Part shown: piece by piece, positions 37,301 to 48,668 of the stretch | Position numbering within the stretch: the first letter of the stretch is position 1 | Layout of the letters: the number at the start of each line of letters is the position of its first letter | Assembly: GCA_036245805.1 (NCBI GenBank) | Contig: BTRK01000006.1 | Coordinates: 62,001 to 126,000, forward strand | From: Pristionchus mayeri | Lineage: Eukaryota > Nematoda > Chromadorea > Rhabditida > Neodiplogasteridae | Length of the DNA: 64,000 nucleotides | Direction of reading: 5' to 3' | Notes under the pieces: model-generated | Databases searched by the model: none | The model's input: only the letters and a program-made list of their open reading frames with translations | Told to the model about the DNA's origin: nothing | Made by a program: the position numbers and the translations under genes

Positions 37301-39748
37301 TTCTCTTCCTGTAAAAAAATATAATTTTCGATGATAGCACGTTTTGACCTACCACTTTTGGAAGGCTGTACCTCGTTTAATGTACGACCTACAGAGGCCC
37401 CATTTTTTTCCAATCGGTTCGCAATACGGAAATCTATACGTACGTTCTTTACATAACACACAGAAATGTCATCTTCATGAAGTTTCGTGAAAAACGAATT
37501 TTGAGACAACAATATGCAAATTATCTTGCTCGTAACCCACTTAGGATACGATTTTTATTCTTGATTCTGATTACCCACACGCGAATTAGGGTATGTATCT
37601 ATTTCATTGCTCACAACTCGCACATCTTCATACCGCCATTCAGTGGGTACAACCTGGACTTGTTCCAATTTTTCTATACTACGTTTTGGTTTGTTTCTCG
37701 GCTAGAATTTATGCAAATTAACATTTTAGTGACGTCATTAGAGTGCTATCGATGTGCTCCACAATATTGATTTGGTGGTCCAAGACCCTAAACTCAACCG
37801 TTTTCGAGATACGGTGAGAAAATGAATTCAAAGGAGCGAATTGAGAGAATCGGGGATTGGAGTGGTTATATTACACTGTTTTTCTGCAGCAATGGTTTTC
37901 ACGCCATATATCGAAAACGATTGAGTTTAGGGTCTTGGACCCGAGTCAATATTGCGGAGTACATCGAGAGCAGTCTAATGACGTCAATAAAATGTTCATT
38001 TGCAAAAATTCTAGCCGGTACAAACCAAAACGTAGTATCGAAAAATTGGAACATGTCCAGGTTGTCCCTACTGAGTGGCGGTATGAAGAGGCGCGAGTTA
38101 TGAGCAATGAAATAGATACATACCCTAATTCGCGTGTCGGGAGAGAATCAAGAATAAAAATCGTATCCTAAGCGGGTTCCTAGCGAGATAATTATACATT
38201 TTTGTGTGTTCTGTAAAAGAACTTACTTGTAAATCTCTGTATTGCGAACCGATTGGGAAAAAAATCCGCTCGCTGTAGGTCAAAAAAATTAACGAGATAC
38301 GCCCTTCCAAAGCGGTAGGTTCTTTCAACATGCACATTTCGAAAAACGGAATGGTTAGACGTTGTCCTCGCCCTCACTTATCACTGGTTCAGCAAAATCA
38401 ACGACCCGAAAAAAAATTTGTCGCAAAAGGGTCTAACTTTCATGCGTTTTTACAGGAGATCCGTGATATTAATGTTCTTTGCGCTTCTACGGAATGGATT
38501 ATATAAAGAAATAATATTTTTAATAAAGTTAAACACTCGTAGAAAATTAAACCTAGGATTATTAATGTTTTGCTAGAGCTAACTATTTTTTCGAATTTTT
38601 TACGCGTTTGCGGCTCTGACTCTCTCACGGGCCGTGCGACCCGAGTATACCTTAGGAAAACGATCTCAGCTGGCGGGAAAGTTATCCAATCACTCTAAAA
38701 AGTCGGGAACCATATCTCCAATACATTTTGAATATTCCTACGCAAAAAAAACATATTTTTACATACATTTTTCACAAATTTGCGAATGTCCAAAAATGTT
38801 CATGCAAAAGTGATTTTTTTGATGCCTTAAAGACAAATAATAAAATGTCGTTCCCGTATTCTCAAAAACACCATGCATCGTGGTGACGATCATTTTGATG
38901 CTTTGGACGAGTCTGGACGAAGCTTTTTCAGGCTTTCTAAAACTTTGATGACCTTAACATTGACAAAATGGAACATAGCTCGACGCTATCTTGTGAGGGA
39001 CGCTTAGGACTGTCGAAAAATTTTTAACTGGTATGGGCCAAAAAATTTACCAGCTCGGTCCATATTTTATTCGATTCTTAGGCTACATGCGTGTTAACAT
39101 CGTTATTAATCTTAAATGGTGGTTCCAGAAATATCATTGGAAAAGCGGGAAATTACGGCGCCTAACCTGGCACGCACTAGGTCGGATGAGATGCGAACAC
39201 GCATGTACATTTCATTTTTCATAAATAACTAAAATTGAACTTTTTAGAGTGTTAATTGTACCCGGAGACTTGACGAGAAGAATATAATCCTAATTAATTT
39301 AAATTATGGCCAGTCGTATCAGCAACACAATCAATGGCGACAGAGATTGAAATGGAACGTCAAACACTGACAACTCGAGAGGGCTAATTGAACCCGAATA
39401 TTAGGAAGGAAGCATACCTCCACATCAGCCAGCCTTCGTCCACTAAGATCACGACACATGAGCTGATTGGAACTTTTGTTGATGCGGAATGATTTAAGAA
39501 GAGTTCCAAAACCTAAATATCGTCGCATAATTGATGACTAGAATAAACAACCACAAACCTCCTTTGCCTCCTCTTAACTTGAACGAAAATGAGAAGAATC
39601 CGTTGGGATTTTCATCGACAAATTTTTTCAAATCATCGATTGCGTTAGTACCATCTCGTGCAACGAACACATCGCAAGGTAGGTCGTTTAAGTGCTCGAT
39701 CAAGGCCTTTTCAAAACAGAATATTCGAGTGCGACCGTCGAGCATCAT
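31338..39748 (-). CDS. SDE2: SDE2 homologue (ubiquitin-like precursor, replication-stress and splicing regulator)
   Basis: Nine exons close into one 333-residue frame: 39559-39748, 39418-39512, 37241-37308, 37056-37180, 35619-35725, 35469-35575, 32591-32734, 31489-31592, 31338-31399. Residues 1-61 look like the divergent ubiquitin fold. GGKGG at 60-64 is the site where SDE2 precursors are cut after the double glycine. CRDLSGRRLADV at 83-94 is the family signature. A charged helix (KKLKKWIE, about 97-125) and an acidic low-complexity middle (SSSDDDD) follow. The end carries the SAP-like block GLKCGGSLKERAARLF (295-310) and a basic tail KKKG. Known family role: nuclear protein in intron-specific splicing, the PCNA-linked replication-stress response and ribosome biogenesis. 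The start follows an acceptor-like TTTTCAG 14 bases upstream. Introns 2 (2.1 kb) and 6 (2.7 kb) are packed with MITEs. The gene lies 211 bases upstream of an RSL1D1 homologue on the same strand. Human SDE2 is longer (about 450 residues), mainly in its disordered middle. Confidence 0.9.
33641..33944. mobile_element. hAT-like MITE with 8-base target duplication (full copy)
   Basis: Ends TAGGGATGACAAATCGG and inverse, flanked by GTATATAC at 33633-33640 and 33945-33952. It contains AAGCCGGCTTGAGGCGACAT and related inverted blocks. It is inserted in intron 6 of the SDE2 homologue. Confidence 0.85.
34853..35252. mobile_element. Mutator-like MITE with 9-base target duplication
   Basis: Ends GGTGATAAGACATTT and inverse AAATGTCTGATCACC, flanked by GCGCCGGGG at 34844-34852 and 35253-35261. 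The arms share further sequence (GGACGATTCGCACAATT against GGACGCTTCGCACAATT). The 9-base duplication suggests a MULE-type relative. It lies in intron 6 of the SDE2 homologue. Confidence 0.75.
35740..36970. repeat. Foldback in intron 4 of the SDE2 homologue carrying tRNA-like boxes
   Basis: Outer arms pair around 35860-35925 and 36585-36660 (CGTCTAGAGCTTTCAATTCT against AGAATTGAAAGCTCTAGACG). Inside lie two opposed strings with RNA polymerase III B-box character (GGGGTTCGAATCCC at 35969, and GGGTTCGAGTTCC on the minus strand at about 36072-36084). Confidence 0.6.
36067..36140 (-). other. tRNA-like (SINE-head-like) sequence
   Basis: On the minus strand an A-box-like GTGGCCTAGTGGTCTAAGGC is followed about 35 bases later by a B-box-like GGGTTCGAGTTCC, the spacing found in tRNAs and tRNA-derived SINEs. 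The acceptor arms do not pair, so this is not a functional tRNA gene. Confidence 0.45.
37320..38330. repeat. Foldback element in intron 2 of the SDE2 homologue
   Basis: Two nested pairs of arms: 37330-37460 with 38200-38310 (CCAATCGGTTCGCAATAC against GTATTGCGAACCGATTGG), and 37500-37800 with 37880-38180 (AATTTATGCAAATTAACATT, TTAGGGTATGTATCTATTTC). The frames read in each arm mirror each other and are not exons. Confidence 0.75.
38600..38940. repeat. Half copy of the D/F foldback family
   Basis: GGAAAGTTATCCAATCACTC, AATACATTTTGAATATTCCT and GCAAAAGTGATTTTTT match the right half of elements D and F. No left half is present. Confidence 0.55.
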
Positions 39749-39761
39749 TAGCTGGGCACTT

Positions 39762-39768
39762 TCTGAAA
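39762..39768 (-). promoter_or_regulatory. Candidate trans-splice acceptor for the SDE2 homologue
   Basis: On the minus strand, CTTTTCAG ends 14 bases before the start codon at 39748, leaving the leader AAAGTGCCCAGCTA. No upstream coding exon in a matching phase was seen, so spliced-leader addition is a natural reading. An ordinary intron after a non-coding exon would look the same. Confidence 0.5.
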
Positions 39769-40401
39769 AGTTTCAGCATTAAGAGGAAGGTTAAACGAAA
39801 GACGAATAGAGACGAAAATAAATAGGAATTCATTAAATTTATTGGAAAAATAGGAATACAGTATACCTGAAAATACAGAAGTAATATGCGAGCACGACGA
39901 ATTGCATATTGGCTTTTTGGAAAGCATTGTATTTTTTTTTAAATCACGGCATATCACGATCCAAATTTCCGATTCACGAAACGACTTACAAACCCCAAAA
40001 CGCACCCGCCGACATTTATCCCCAATAATTAAAAATTTTAATGATACCGTATCCATTCACGTTGCGCAAGGGATGTGGACATAGGGCCAAAAATCAATCG
40101 ACATTCTACAATAACTTTTTTTCCGGTCTTGTTTACGGCCGCCGGGTGCGCGCACCATGCCGCATAGTGGGCAGAGTCTTGGTTTAGTGTGTACGTGAAA
40201 TACCATGTATACAAAAAAATCAATGGATCAACGTTTTGTAGTAGATAAAGTCGTTCCGCGTGTCTGTAAAAATAGTTTGTAGTGAATCTCGCGCATTGAC
40301 TAGGCTAGACTGGGCTTTCTTTTCTCACAGTATATTACGATAATATTGGTTATTTTTGGAGGCTACGATAATATGGCCCATACTATATGAGATAAAGTGT
40401 T

Positions 40402-40420
40402 GGGGGGGGGGGGGGGGGGG
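40402..40420 (+). repeat. Homopolymer G run (19 bases), one of several
   Basis: Other long G or C runs are at 27-44 (18 G), 4864-4876 (13 C), 18108-18118 (11 G), 46356-46371 (16 C) and 58112-58126 (15 G). They are unusual in AT-rich DNA and are likely length-variable or error-prone in assembly. Confidence 0.9.
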
Positions 40421-40520
40421 TACGACATTTCCGCAACCGACATTTTCGCAACGGAGCTCCGTTCGCTCGAGAGTTGGCGTACCAACTTGGAGAGTTGTTT
40501 CATTGTTACCAGTATTTGTA

Positions 40521-41419
40521 TCAGGTTGATTCATAAGTTTCGCTCCAAGAATTTTCTGTAGTTTACTCGCTTGTGGTTCACTTGTGTTCAGGGCTACTTT
40601 GGCATTATTTGAGTGACGATAGGTGCATATAAATTATTTGATTTATCTGAATCAATTCCATTCCGTTTCGCAGTAAAAATTGATTTTCCACAAAGTGACG
40701 AATTGTCCAATTTTTGAGTATTTGGTTCAAACCATCTCTAAAATTATATAAATGCCAAACAGCTAATATCCTTCAGTGAAGTCAGTTGGGGAGGGGTCTT
40801 ACTATCCAACAAACTCATAAAACCGGAATTTCAGACTCTCTTGTTAAGCGTACAAGGTCAAAATTAGCTAATCAGGCGACCAACTTTCGAATTTTCGGTA
40901 ATTTTAAATATGACTTTTGAAAGGAATGCTGAACCTCCCCAATTTTTCTTTGGTAGCATTAACACGATATGCTTCGTCACTTCTGATAAACTAGAGAACA
41001 TTAGCTCGTTCATCAGAAACGCCCAGCTCCAAGAAACAAATTCCGCAAGATTCATGAACTCAGAACTATGAAATTCGTGCCCATCTTAACACGTAGTTTC
41101 AAGGCTGATCCGGCGCACGTCTAATACAATAATGTCCATTACAAATACTTTACGAAAATATTGTTGTTGTGGTACTATCATGATTTCATAATGAGTAAGA
41201 TTCCATCAAAATGTCTACGACAAATTTCAAGTTTATGGCATTTCGGTCCTTGCTATTCCAGCAGAATCATTGACCATGTATGAGTATAGGTGCGCTATGG
41301 AGCACGCACATGTACTAATATCATGCAAAAAGAAATGAGAGAATTGATAAAGTCTGAAGCAAATTATAGTTCAAAAACTTCAGGTGTGAAAATGGAGCGA
41401 AAATTATGAATCAACCTAA
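40521..41419. mobile_element. Mariner-like non-autonomous element
   Basis: Ends TCAGGTTGATTCATAAGTTT and the inverse of TTAGGTTGATTCATAATTTT, each next to TA. The ends resemble classical mariner termini (TTAGGTTG...). At about 900 bases it is shorter than a full mariner, and I see no DDD transposase; a 63-codon minus-strand frame inside was not recognised. Confidence 0.7.
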
Positions 41420-41432
41420 TATTATGGATGAT

Positions 41433-41546
41433 CTTCCTCAACAATGAACCATACAGTAATGACTCCTCCGTCCTCTTCTGGGTCATCATCATTATCAGTG
41501 AACCTTATCTTCGGCAATTTAAAACCCGTTCTCCGTAAGACTGCAG
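41433..41546 (-). other. Orphan exon-like open stretch, acidic
   Basis: After an acceptor-like CTACCTGCAG the minus strand reads LRRTGFKLPKIRF, then TDNDDDPEEDGGVIT before a GTATGG donor-like site. Composition and position faintly recall the acidic exon 5 of the SDE2 homologue (LRKKRKPQ...DDDD), so it could be a decayed duplicate exon. It stands alone between a mariner-like element and a foldback, with no joining exon found. Confidence 0.2.
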
Positions 41547-41639
41547 GTAGGATGGCAGAACTCGGTCAAAATGATCGCCCGAAGCTCAAACTTGGGGAAC
41601 GTGACCCCTTGCGGGCAAAGAACTTTTCAACCGAAAGTG

Positions 41640-42480
41640 TGACCCCAAATATCGATTTTTGATCTACCAAAATCGATTTTTTAAACTTCAGAATTCGATG
41701 TCGTTCAATAGCTCATTCGAAAGAGCATGAAAAGTTATGTCAGAAACCCAAAGGAAACCAGAATCCATCTACGTTGACGTCATCTAGAGCTCACCTTTTC
41801 GACTACTTTTCGTAGATCATGACATGAATGCCCATGAAGAGATGTTTAGCAAGCTCTAATTCGGAGACATATTATGTATTTTTTACCGCTTAATAAAAAG
41901 AAGCTCTAAAATTTCCAGTTTTGGGTGCGCTCCTACTCGTAAGCTCACGCTACCGTGACGCCCTCAGCGACGAAATTTTACAAACTGATGCTTACATATA
42001 TTTTCATGATATTTCGAATGAGCTATTGCTCCGAATTGGAGCTTGCTAGCAATGTCTTCATGGGCACTCATGTCATGATCTACGAAAAGTCGAAAAGGTC
42101 ACATCTCAAGCTCTAGATGACGTCAACGTTGATGGATTCTGGTTGCCTTTGGAATTCTGACATAACTTTTCATGATCTTTCGAATCAGCTATTGCACGAC
42201 ATCGAATTCTGAAGTTTAAAAAATACTATCAAATGTAAAATGCGGTAATTATTACATTTGATAGTATAACGATGTTCACGTGAGTCTCAACTCTTGGGCA
42301 TCAACATACAAAAGATAGAACAGCTCAAGTTCATTAACAATCAAAAAAGAGCGAACTTTTTAACCAAAATTAATTGAGTTATGTAATTTAAACTTCAAAA
42401 TTTGATTAGAGAGGCGGGTACTGCCAGGGGGAGAGGGGGGACGTTTTCGGATGGACCCCCCAAAATTGTTGTATAAACTT
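41640..42480. repeat. Foldback element (partial relative of J at its right end)
   Basis: Inverted arms 41660-41870 and 42000-42230 (GAATTCGATGTCGT, TCATCTAGAGCT, TCGTAGATCATGACATGA) surround a GC-richer centre (41920-41985). From 42250 it continues into sequence matching J, ending CAGGGGGAGAGGGGGGACG. Confidence 0.65.
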
Positions 42481-42489
42481 GAACTTGAA

Positions 42490-43282
42490 ATTTCGAACTT
42501 GAAAAAGAAAAAAACTTGAACTTGAAAAACTTGAAATTTCGGATTTAGCATCCTCATGATGTTCCTGCAGAAGATCCCCAAATTCTGGATACTCTCTCAG
42601 GAACCTAACTACGAAGACGAGAAGAAGATACTTTACCGGCAATGAACGTTATTCTAAACTAAATTCTAAACTAGTCATTTATTGTTAGCAGAATCATAAG
42701 ATCCCCAAAGGCTTTTTTCCTGTTTCCCACTTTCTATTCTTCGATGTTGCGATTGATTACTCGACTGGTTGAGGTCGACTGGCGCATGACCGTTTCATAT
42801 TCGGGCTCACAGTTCATTTGACTCGATAATATTCGAATGGCTAACCAAAAAAACATGTTGTCCTCTCATTTTCGGATAAGGTTTCCGTATACCTGCTTGT
42901 TGTGTGTGTACAATCGCTTCGTTCAGGGATTGATACGCGGAGAGTTCTTATTCAATTCCACTTGTGTTAACAATCGTAATTCGGAGCAAACGCGAGAATA
43001 CCTCAATAGCGGCATTTCTATCATCCCTTCATAATTTCCGTCGCATTTTTTCTAATGTTGTGGAGCATACTGTGCTTAGCCCCGGCGCGAAGCGCCTGGG
43101 GAATTTTGGCCGGGAAACGAGAGATTCCCACGGTCGGAAAGGTTCCTGAGAGGTTAGCGTATCGACATGTGTTCAAACTAAAATCCAAGTATCCATCCTT
43201 TGGGATCTTCTGCCGGAACATAAGGGATGCTAAATCCGAAATTTCAAGTTTCTATTATATTTGAAATTTAAAATTTTATATA
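42490..43282. other. No gene recognised
   Basis: It contains an internal inverted repeat: CTTGAAATTTCGGATTTAGCATC with GGAACCTAACTACG-side sequences at 42530-42610, and GATGCTAAATCCGAAATTTCAAG at about 43228-43250, which also recurs near 49745. This marks a further foldback of about 700 bases. Confidence 0.5.
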
Positions 43283-44751
43283 CAGTAGCGCCCAAAAGTA
43301 TTGAAACGATTTGAATTTTTCATATAACTTTTTCTACCGTTGACTTAGCAAGTTCGATATTGGGGCGCTATATAGCAAATCAATCGAAGAATACGATGCG
43401 AGTATTGCGTCATCACGTGCCTCATCACTAGAGTTCGTAATTCGGGTCACCGTCTCTTCATTTTACACACTTTCTCGACCGGTCGAATGGCGAGAGAGTG
43501 TGTAGAATGAAGAGACCGTGGTTTCATTTCTCGAACTCTACTCATCACCAATTGCGTAGTGATGACGCAATCGAATTTCACTTTTTCAAACAGGTTTTAT
43601 TCTTACATAGATTTTTTCCTACTCGACAAACTTTCTGTGGTTGGAGTCATGCCCGAGGCCTACCCAGAAAATTTTTTTGAGGTTGCTGCGCGACCGCACG
43701 TTTGCTGCAGCCTTACTGCAAAAAGGGGGTCTGAAATTCAGAACTCAACTCCCAGATTAGCTAGAAACTCGTTCAAAGCATCAAAATGATCGCTATCATG
43801 AATAAAGATGATTCTGAGAATATGAACACAATATCTCACAATTTGCCCTCAGGGCATGAAAAAATCACTTTTTTGTATGACCATTTTTTGGACATTCATA
43901 ACTTTGTGGGAAAGTTTGGTAAAAATCTGGTTTTTGCATAGGAATGTTCAAAATGTATTGAAGAACTGAATTCCAACTTTTTAGACTGTTTGGATAACTT
44001 TCCAGCCCGCGGCGTGCGTTTTTCGGAGGTATACTAGGATCGGGAAACACCCTGTTTACGCACTCTCGTCGTCTGCACTCTCTCGCCCATAGGGGTAAAC
44101 AAGGTGTTTCCTGACCCTAGTATACCTCCGATAAACGCACGCCGCGGCCTGGAAAGATATCCAAACGCTCTAAAAAGTTGGAATTCAGTTCTTCAATACA
44201 TTTTGAACATTCCTATGCAAAAACCAGATTTTTACCAAACTTTCCCACAAAGTTATGAATGTCCAAAAAATGGTCATACGAAAAAGTGATTTTTTCATGC
44301 CCTGAGGGCAAATTATGAGATATTGTTTTCATATTCCCTGGATCATCTCTATTCATGATAGCGATCATTTTGACACTTTGAACGAGTTTCTAGCTAATCT
44401 GGGAGCTGAGTTCTGAATTTCAGACCCCCTTTTTTCAGCAAGGCTGCAGCAAATGTGCGGTCGCGCAGCATCCTCAAAAAAATTTTCTGGGTAGGCCTCG
44501 GGCATGACTCCAACCACGGAAAGTTTGGCGAGTAGGAAAAAATCTATGTAAGAATAAAGCCTGTTTGAAAAAGTGAAATTCGATTGCGTCATCACTACGC
44601 AATTAGTTATGAGGCACGTGATGACGCAATACTCGCATCGTATTCTTCGATTGATTTGCTATATAGCGCCCCAATATCGAACTTGCTAAGTCAACGGTAG
44701 AAAAAATTATATGAAAAATTCAAATCGTTTCAATACTTTTGGGCGCTACTG
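43283..44751. mobile_element. Tc1/mariner-like foldback element F
   Basis: Ends CAGTAGCGCCCAAAAGTATT in inverted orientation, flanked by TA. The arms are nearly full length (about 700 bases each) around a central hairpin with CCCGCGGCGTGCG. Each arm contains an open stretch of 60-76 codons that is a mirror copy of the other, so these are not genes. It holds a hAT-like insertion at 43429-43540. Confidence 0.85.
43429..43540. mobile_element. 112-base hAT-like MITE nested in F, 8-base target duplication
   Basis: Ends TAGAGTTCG and its inverse CGAACTCTA, flanked by CTCATCAC at 43421-43428 and 43541-43548. The opposite arm of F lacks the insert. The body is an inverted repeat (ACCGTCTCTTCATT...) around CGACCGGTCG. 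An 8-base duplication with TAG-type ends suits the hAT superfamily. Confidence 0.85.
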
Positions 44752-45435
44752 TATATACAACCGGAAGTGCCTCAGGCTGACTCCACTTTTTGTCGGTTTC
44801 GTGGTAACGCGGATCCGCCGTAGTCGTAGAGAGACGTGCTATAGCTCATTCGATAGAGCGTACACGGTTGCCAGTCTGGACACACATTTCCGACTATAAA
44901 AGCTCTAAATGGAAAATCCAAGTTCCTACCGGTCTACTGTAGACTAATATTGACACGGCGAATCCAATGAGCATAATTTCGAAAAGATTGGTTTCCATCT
45001 GTAGGTGCTGACGCCTTTCAAACATTTTCCCGCGCGAATTTATCTCTGTCTCCTCTTCCTCTCTCCCTCCCCCGCGCCTCTCTCGGCCAGGTCACAGGTC
45101 GTAAACAACGAGTCGTCTCAAGTTGTCAACAGCCTTCGGGAACGAGTTACAAAGTTGAAGCTCGGGCAAAACAGGTACCATATTTGAAATCAGCGTGCTA
45201 AATTACCCATGGCGGCATGATTTTTTGGGGTCGAACGGTCACTTTCAGATTTGTCCCCTCTGGGTGTGGACAGGGAGGGGGAGGGAATTGAAAGGTTCTC
45301 ATCTGAGGAACTTTGAAATAGCCCACAGGGAAAAATACGTATCCATTAGGGATTCCTCTCCCTATCCATTCAATGTACTAAGCAGAAAACGCTAATCACG
45401 AAAACAAATTAATCGCGCCGCGCCAATAAAAGTCC

Positions 45436-45808
45436 CGAGATCCGCCTTCCGTGGGAAGGTGGCGTATCCTGGCTTTGCAAACAAAGTCAATAGCTGAGTG
45501 AATTTTGGCAAAACATCAATTCTATAAAAGGAATGAGATCATGTTATAGAAAATAATCAGTTCAATAAAAGTCCCGGGATCAACAGCCAAAATTCTCTCA
45601 AAAAATGAAAATATTCAGATTTCTTTGTGAAATTTGAAAACAATAGTGAGCGAATTTTAGCTGTTGATCCTGGAACTTTTATTGAACTGATTGTTTTGTA
45701 TAACATGATCTCATTCCTTTTATTGAATTGATATTTTGTCAAAATTCACTCAGCTATGGACTTTGTTTGCAAAGCCAGGATACGCCACCTTCCCACGGAA
45801 GGTGGATG
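45436..45808. repeat. Inverted-repeat MITE N (copies at 6590-7712 and 49092-49232)
   Basis: Ends TCCGCCTTCCGTGGGAAGGT and inverse. The arms contain GTCCCGGGATCAACAGCCAA and AAAAGGAATGAGATCATGTT. The 6.6-kb copy is split by a LINE; the 49.1-kb copy is one arm only. Confidence 0.7.
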
Positions 45809-48409
45809 ATTCTTGATAATAATATCGATTACTTTCTCTTTTATTTTTCTCTCTCAAAATATGTAGCGCATCCATTCTAGAGGAGTATGCTACTCGTAAT
45901 GCATAATTTAGTTTTTTCACTTCGCCTAATTTTTGAAGAGAATTTATTCCCCTACCTACCATAAATAGTTTCATCGCTGACGCATATCCATATATGTATA
46001 ATATTTATAAAATGTTATTTTATCTACTGACATCATCTTGAATGGTAAAACACTGATTCTATTGTTCGCTATCTCTCTCGTTCACAGACTTGACCTTGCA
46101 CGAAACGAGTCATTCCCTTCACAATGGGAGTGTTTTCCAATCTGACAATCTACTCTACCTTATACAATCGATTTTCAAATTAAATTCTTATATTTATGCT
46201 GGAAAAAATTCCGATCAAACAATATTTTCCCAGTAGGTAACCCCGTCATTTCGGAAGTTTAAAATGGGTTTTTTTTCAATGGCACTGACTTTCTATCTCT
46301 CTCTCTTTCTCGACCCTAACTAACACACTCATTTCACCACCAGCCATTCTCCCCACCCCCCCCCCCCCCCCACTTCTCTCTTGGCACAATGAACCAGTTC
46401 TATCATTCTGCCCTGGCCTCTCTTTCTCTTTCTCACTGTAACGAAGTACAATCTATACCGCTCTTCGTATCTCTTCTAACCTACAACTTCCGGTTCATAG
46501 CTGCAGTGATGAAGTTGGAATCCGACATATGACTTTAGTTTACCATATACGTAGATAATGCTCTTTACCTGCTTTATTAATTTTAAACATCGAATCCATG
46601 CTCTTATCTTCTCATTTTTATTTTTTACTGTATATAGAAATCTTTTCTCATCGACGATATTCAACATTGGGTGATCCTCCCGCATCTCATTCCCCCCTCA
46701 CTGCCTCATGATTACATACGCTCGGTGGTCGTAATCAATTGAATAGAACATATTCTATCCGCGTAATATGTATGTCGTCGTGAATATGCTACAAATATCA
46801 ACGAATTTCTGAGATCCGTGGTTTTTTGTCTATCGTATCTAACTAACAATTTCATAACCTTAGTGAGACATTTTTTTAAAAATCATAGAGAGTGTCTTCG
46901 AGAAGGAAGTTATCCATATATGCATTTCACTCGTTCTACTCTCCATGTCCCTCATGTTATCTCTCTCGTCCCTCCATCCGTTCAGATCAATTTTTAATGA
47001 GTATTTTTTGCTGATTTCCATTCATTGTTAGGGTTAACTTATAATGTTCAATCCTGAAAAATAGTTTTGCTCTTCACATTGAGGAGAAGAGATAGTTGTG
47101 GTGGGGATTCATCATTAACGGTGCCCTATTAAAGTTACCCAACAAGGACGAAATTGACCCATTATTTTTTGTCCTCCATCGAATAGCGGATGGTTGAATT
47201 AGTATAGAATGAATATAAAAAAATGCTAAAAATCAATAATAGCCTCAAGGGAAAGCCGGAAATGATCATCGTAATCCCGCGCTCTCTAACTTTTGCATAC
47301 TCTCTCGTAAGCGCGACGGGATCAGGGTAAGATCAGGGTTTCGTCCTTGTTGGGTAACTTTAAGATGGATCTTTTTTCTCGGAACCTCCGGAATTTGTTA
47401 AAGGAAATGTTTAATTCAAATCAGATTAATATAAATAGTATACACTGCAAGCTCTGCCCACTCTGCTCTGATGCTTTTCCCCGCGAAAGTTAGACCATTG
47501 AACACAGCCTTCATTTGGAAACAAATTACTCGCTCAAAAAGTATTAAAAAGCTCTTTCCATATGCATTCTAACGAGACCTGGACAATTTAACACTGAGTA
47601 GGTCAAAATACGAGTTTTATTGGTCGAAAAGGCTTAGAAAACTAAAAAAAACTCGTATGCTAACCTACTGAGAGTTAGCTTTTTTCCAGCTCTCCAGGTC
47701 TCGTTGAAAACGTGATAAAAAGAGCTTCCAAATTCACTTTGACCGTATGATTTGGTTGCGAACTCACCCTGTGCCTCTTCGATTGCGAAGCGCGTGTAGT
47801 TCGCAACTCTCTTCGCTTCCTCTCATGCCTCTTCTCCCATCTCTCTCACGTTTCTCCCCCGGCGTGTTTAGAGAGCACCGCGCCTGCGAGAGAGCTCCAT
47901 GTCTTCCTCTATACAGTTCGGCGAAGCCCTACCCGATCGTTTCGAGAATTACAAAAACTAACAAGGAATGGCCGCGAACGTAAGGAGTTCAAAAGAACGA
48001 GACATAGCTGGATCGAAAGAGGATCAAATTCTAAGAACTTCTATATTTTTCATACTTTCTGAGGACCGTTGTGGATGTCTGCGCTCATAGTGGGGAGAGG
48101 TATAAAACCGTTCATTTCTCAGGCTATGTTCCGAAATTCCACTACCACCCAGCCGTCCACAGAGGTCCTCAGCAGATATGAAAGACGTAGAAGTTCTTAC
48201 TATTTTATCCTCTTTCGATCCTGCTATGTCTCATTCAAAAACTCCACCTTACCCTCACGACCTTTCCTTTTAAGAAGAAATATGCTCCGCTTTCCTTTTC
48301 ACGTCTCGATTTCCGGGGCTTTTATGCTCTATTCACCCACATTATGGGCCATATCTTGGCTCAAACAGTAGTTATCGAAAATTATGGTCCTATTCAGTCC
48401 CATAGGAAC

Positions 48410-48668
48410 AACCACATACTCTGGTGTGCCACTCCAAGTGGCGATCAAGCTTGGTCGCCACTTGGGCGCCCTCTCTCTCCTTATTACATGCTCTCTCGTA
48501 TCTCTGACCGAATCCTAAGTTGGGATCAAGTTGGGGCCAACTTGTACATTTACTTGATCCCAACTTGGGGTTCCGTCAGAGATACGAGAGAACGTGTAAT
48601 AAGGAGAGAGAGGTCGCCCAAGTGGCGACCAAGCTTGGGGGCCACTTGGAGTGGCACACCAGAATAAT
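48410..48668. repeat. Near-perfect 255-base hairpin
   Basis: CTGGTGTGCCACTCCAAGTGG at the left pairs with CCACTTGGAGTGGCACACCAG at the right, and most of the intervening sequence also pairs (CTTATTACATGCTCTCTCGT against ACGAGAGAACGTGTAATAAG). The loop is about 20 bases near 48535-48555. Confidence 0.85.

Noticed and set aside
37320..37460. Apparent extra exon of the SDE2 homologue (open minus-strand stretch before the EEKKLKKW exon)
   Set aside because: It is one arm of an inverted repeat, its partner arm lies at 38200-38310, and the flanking exons already join in phase without it.
43559..44595. Two similar 76-codon frames on opposite strands
   Set aside because: They are mirror copies within the two arms of foldback F.
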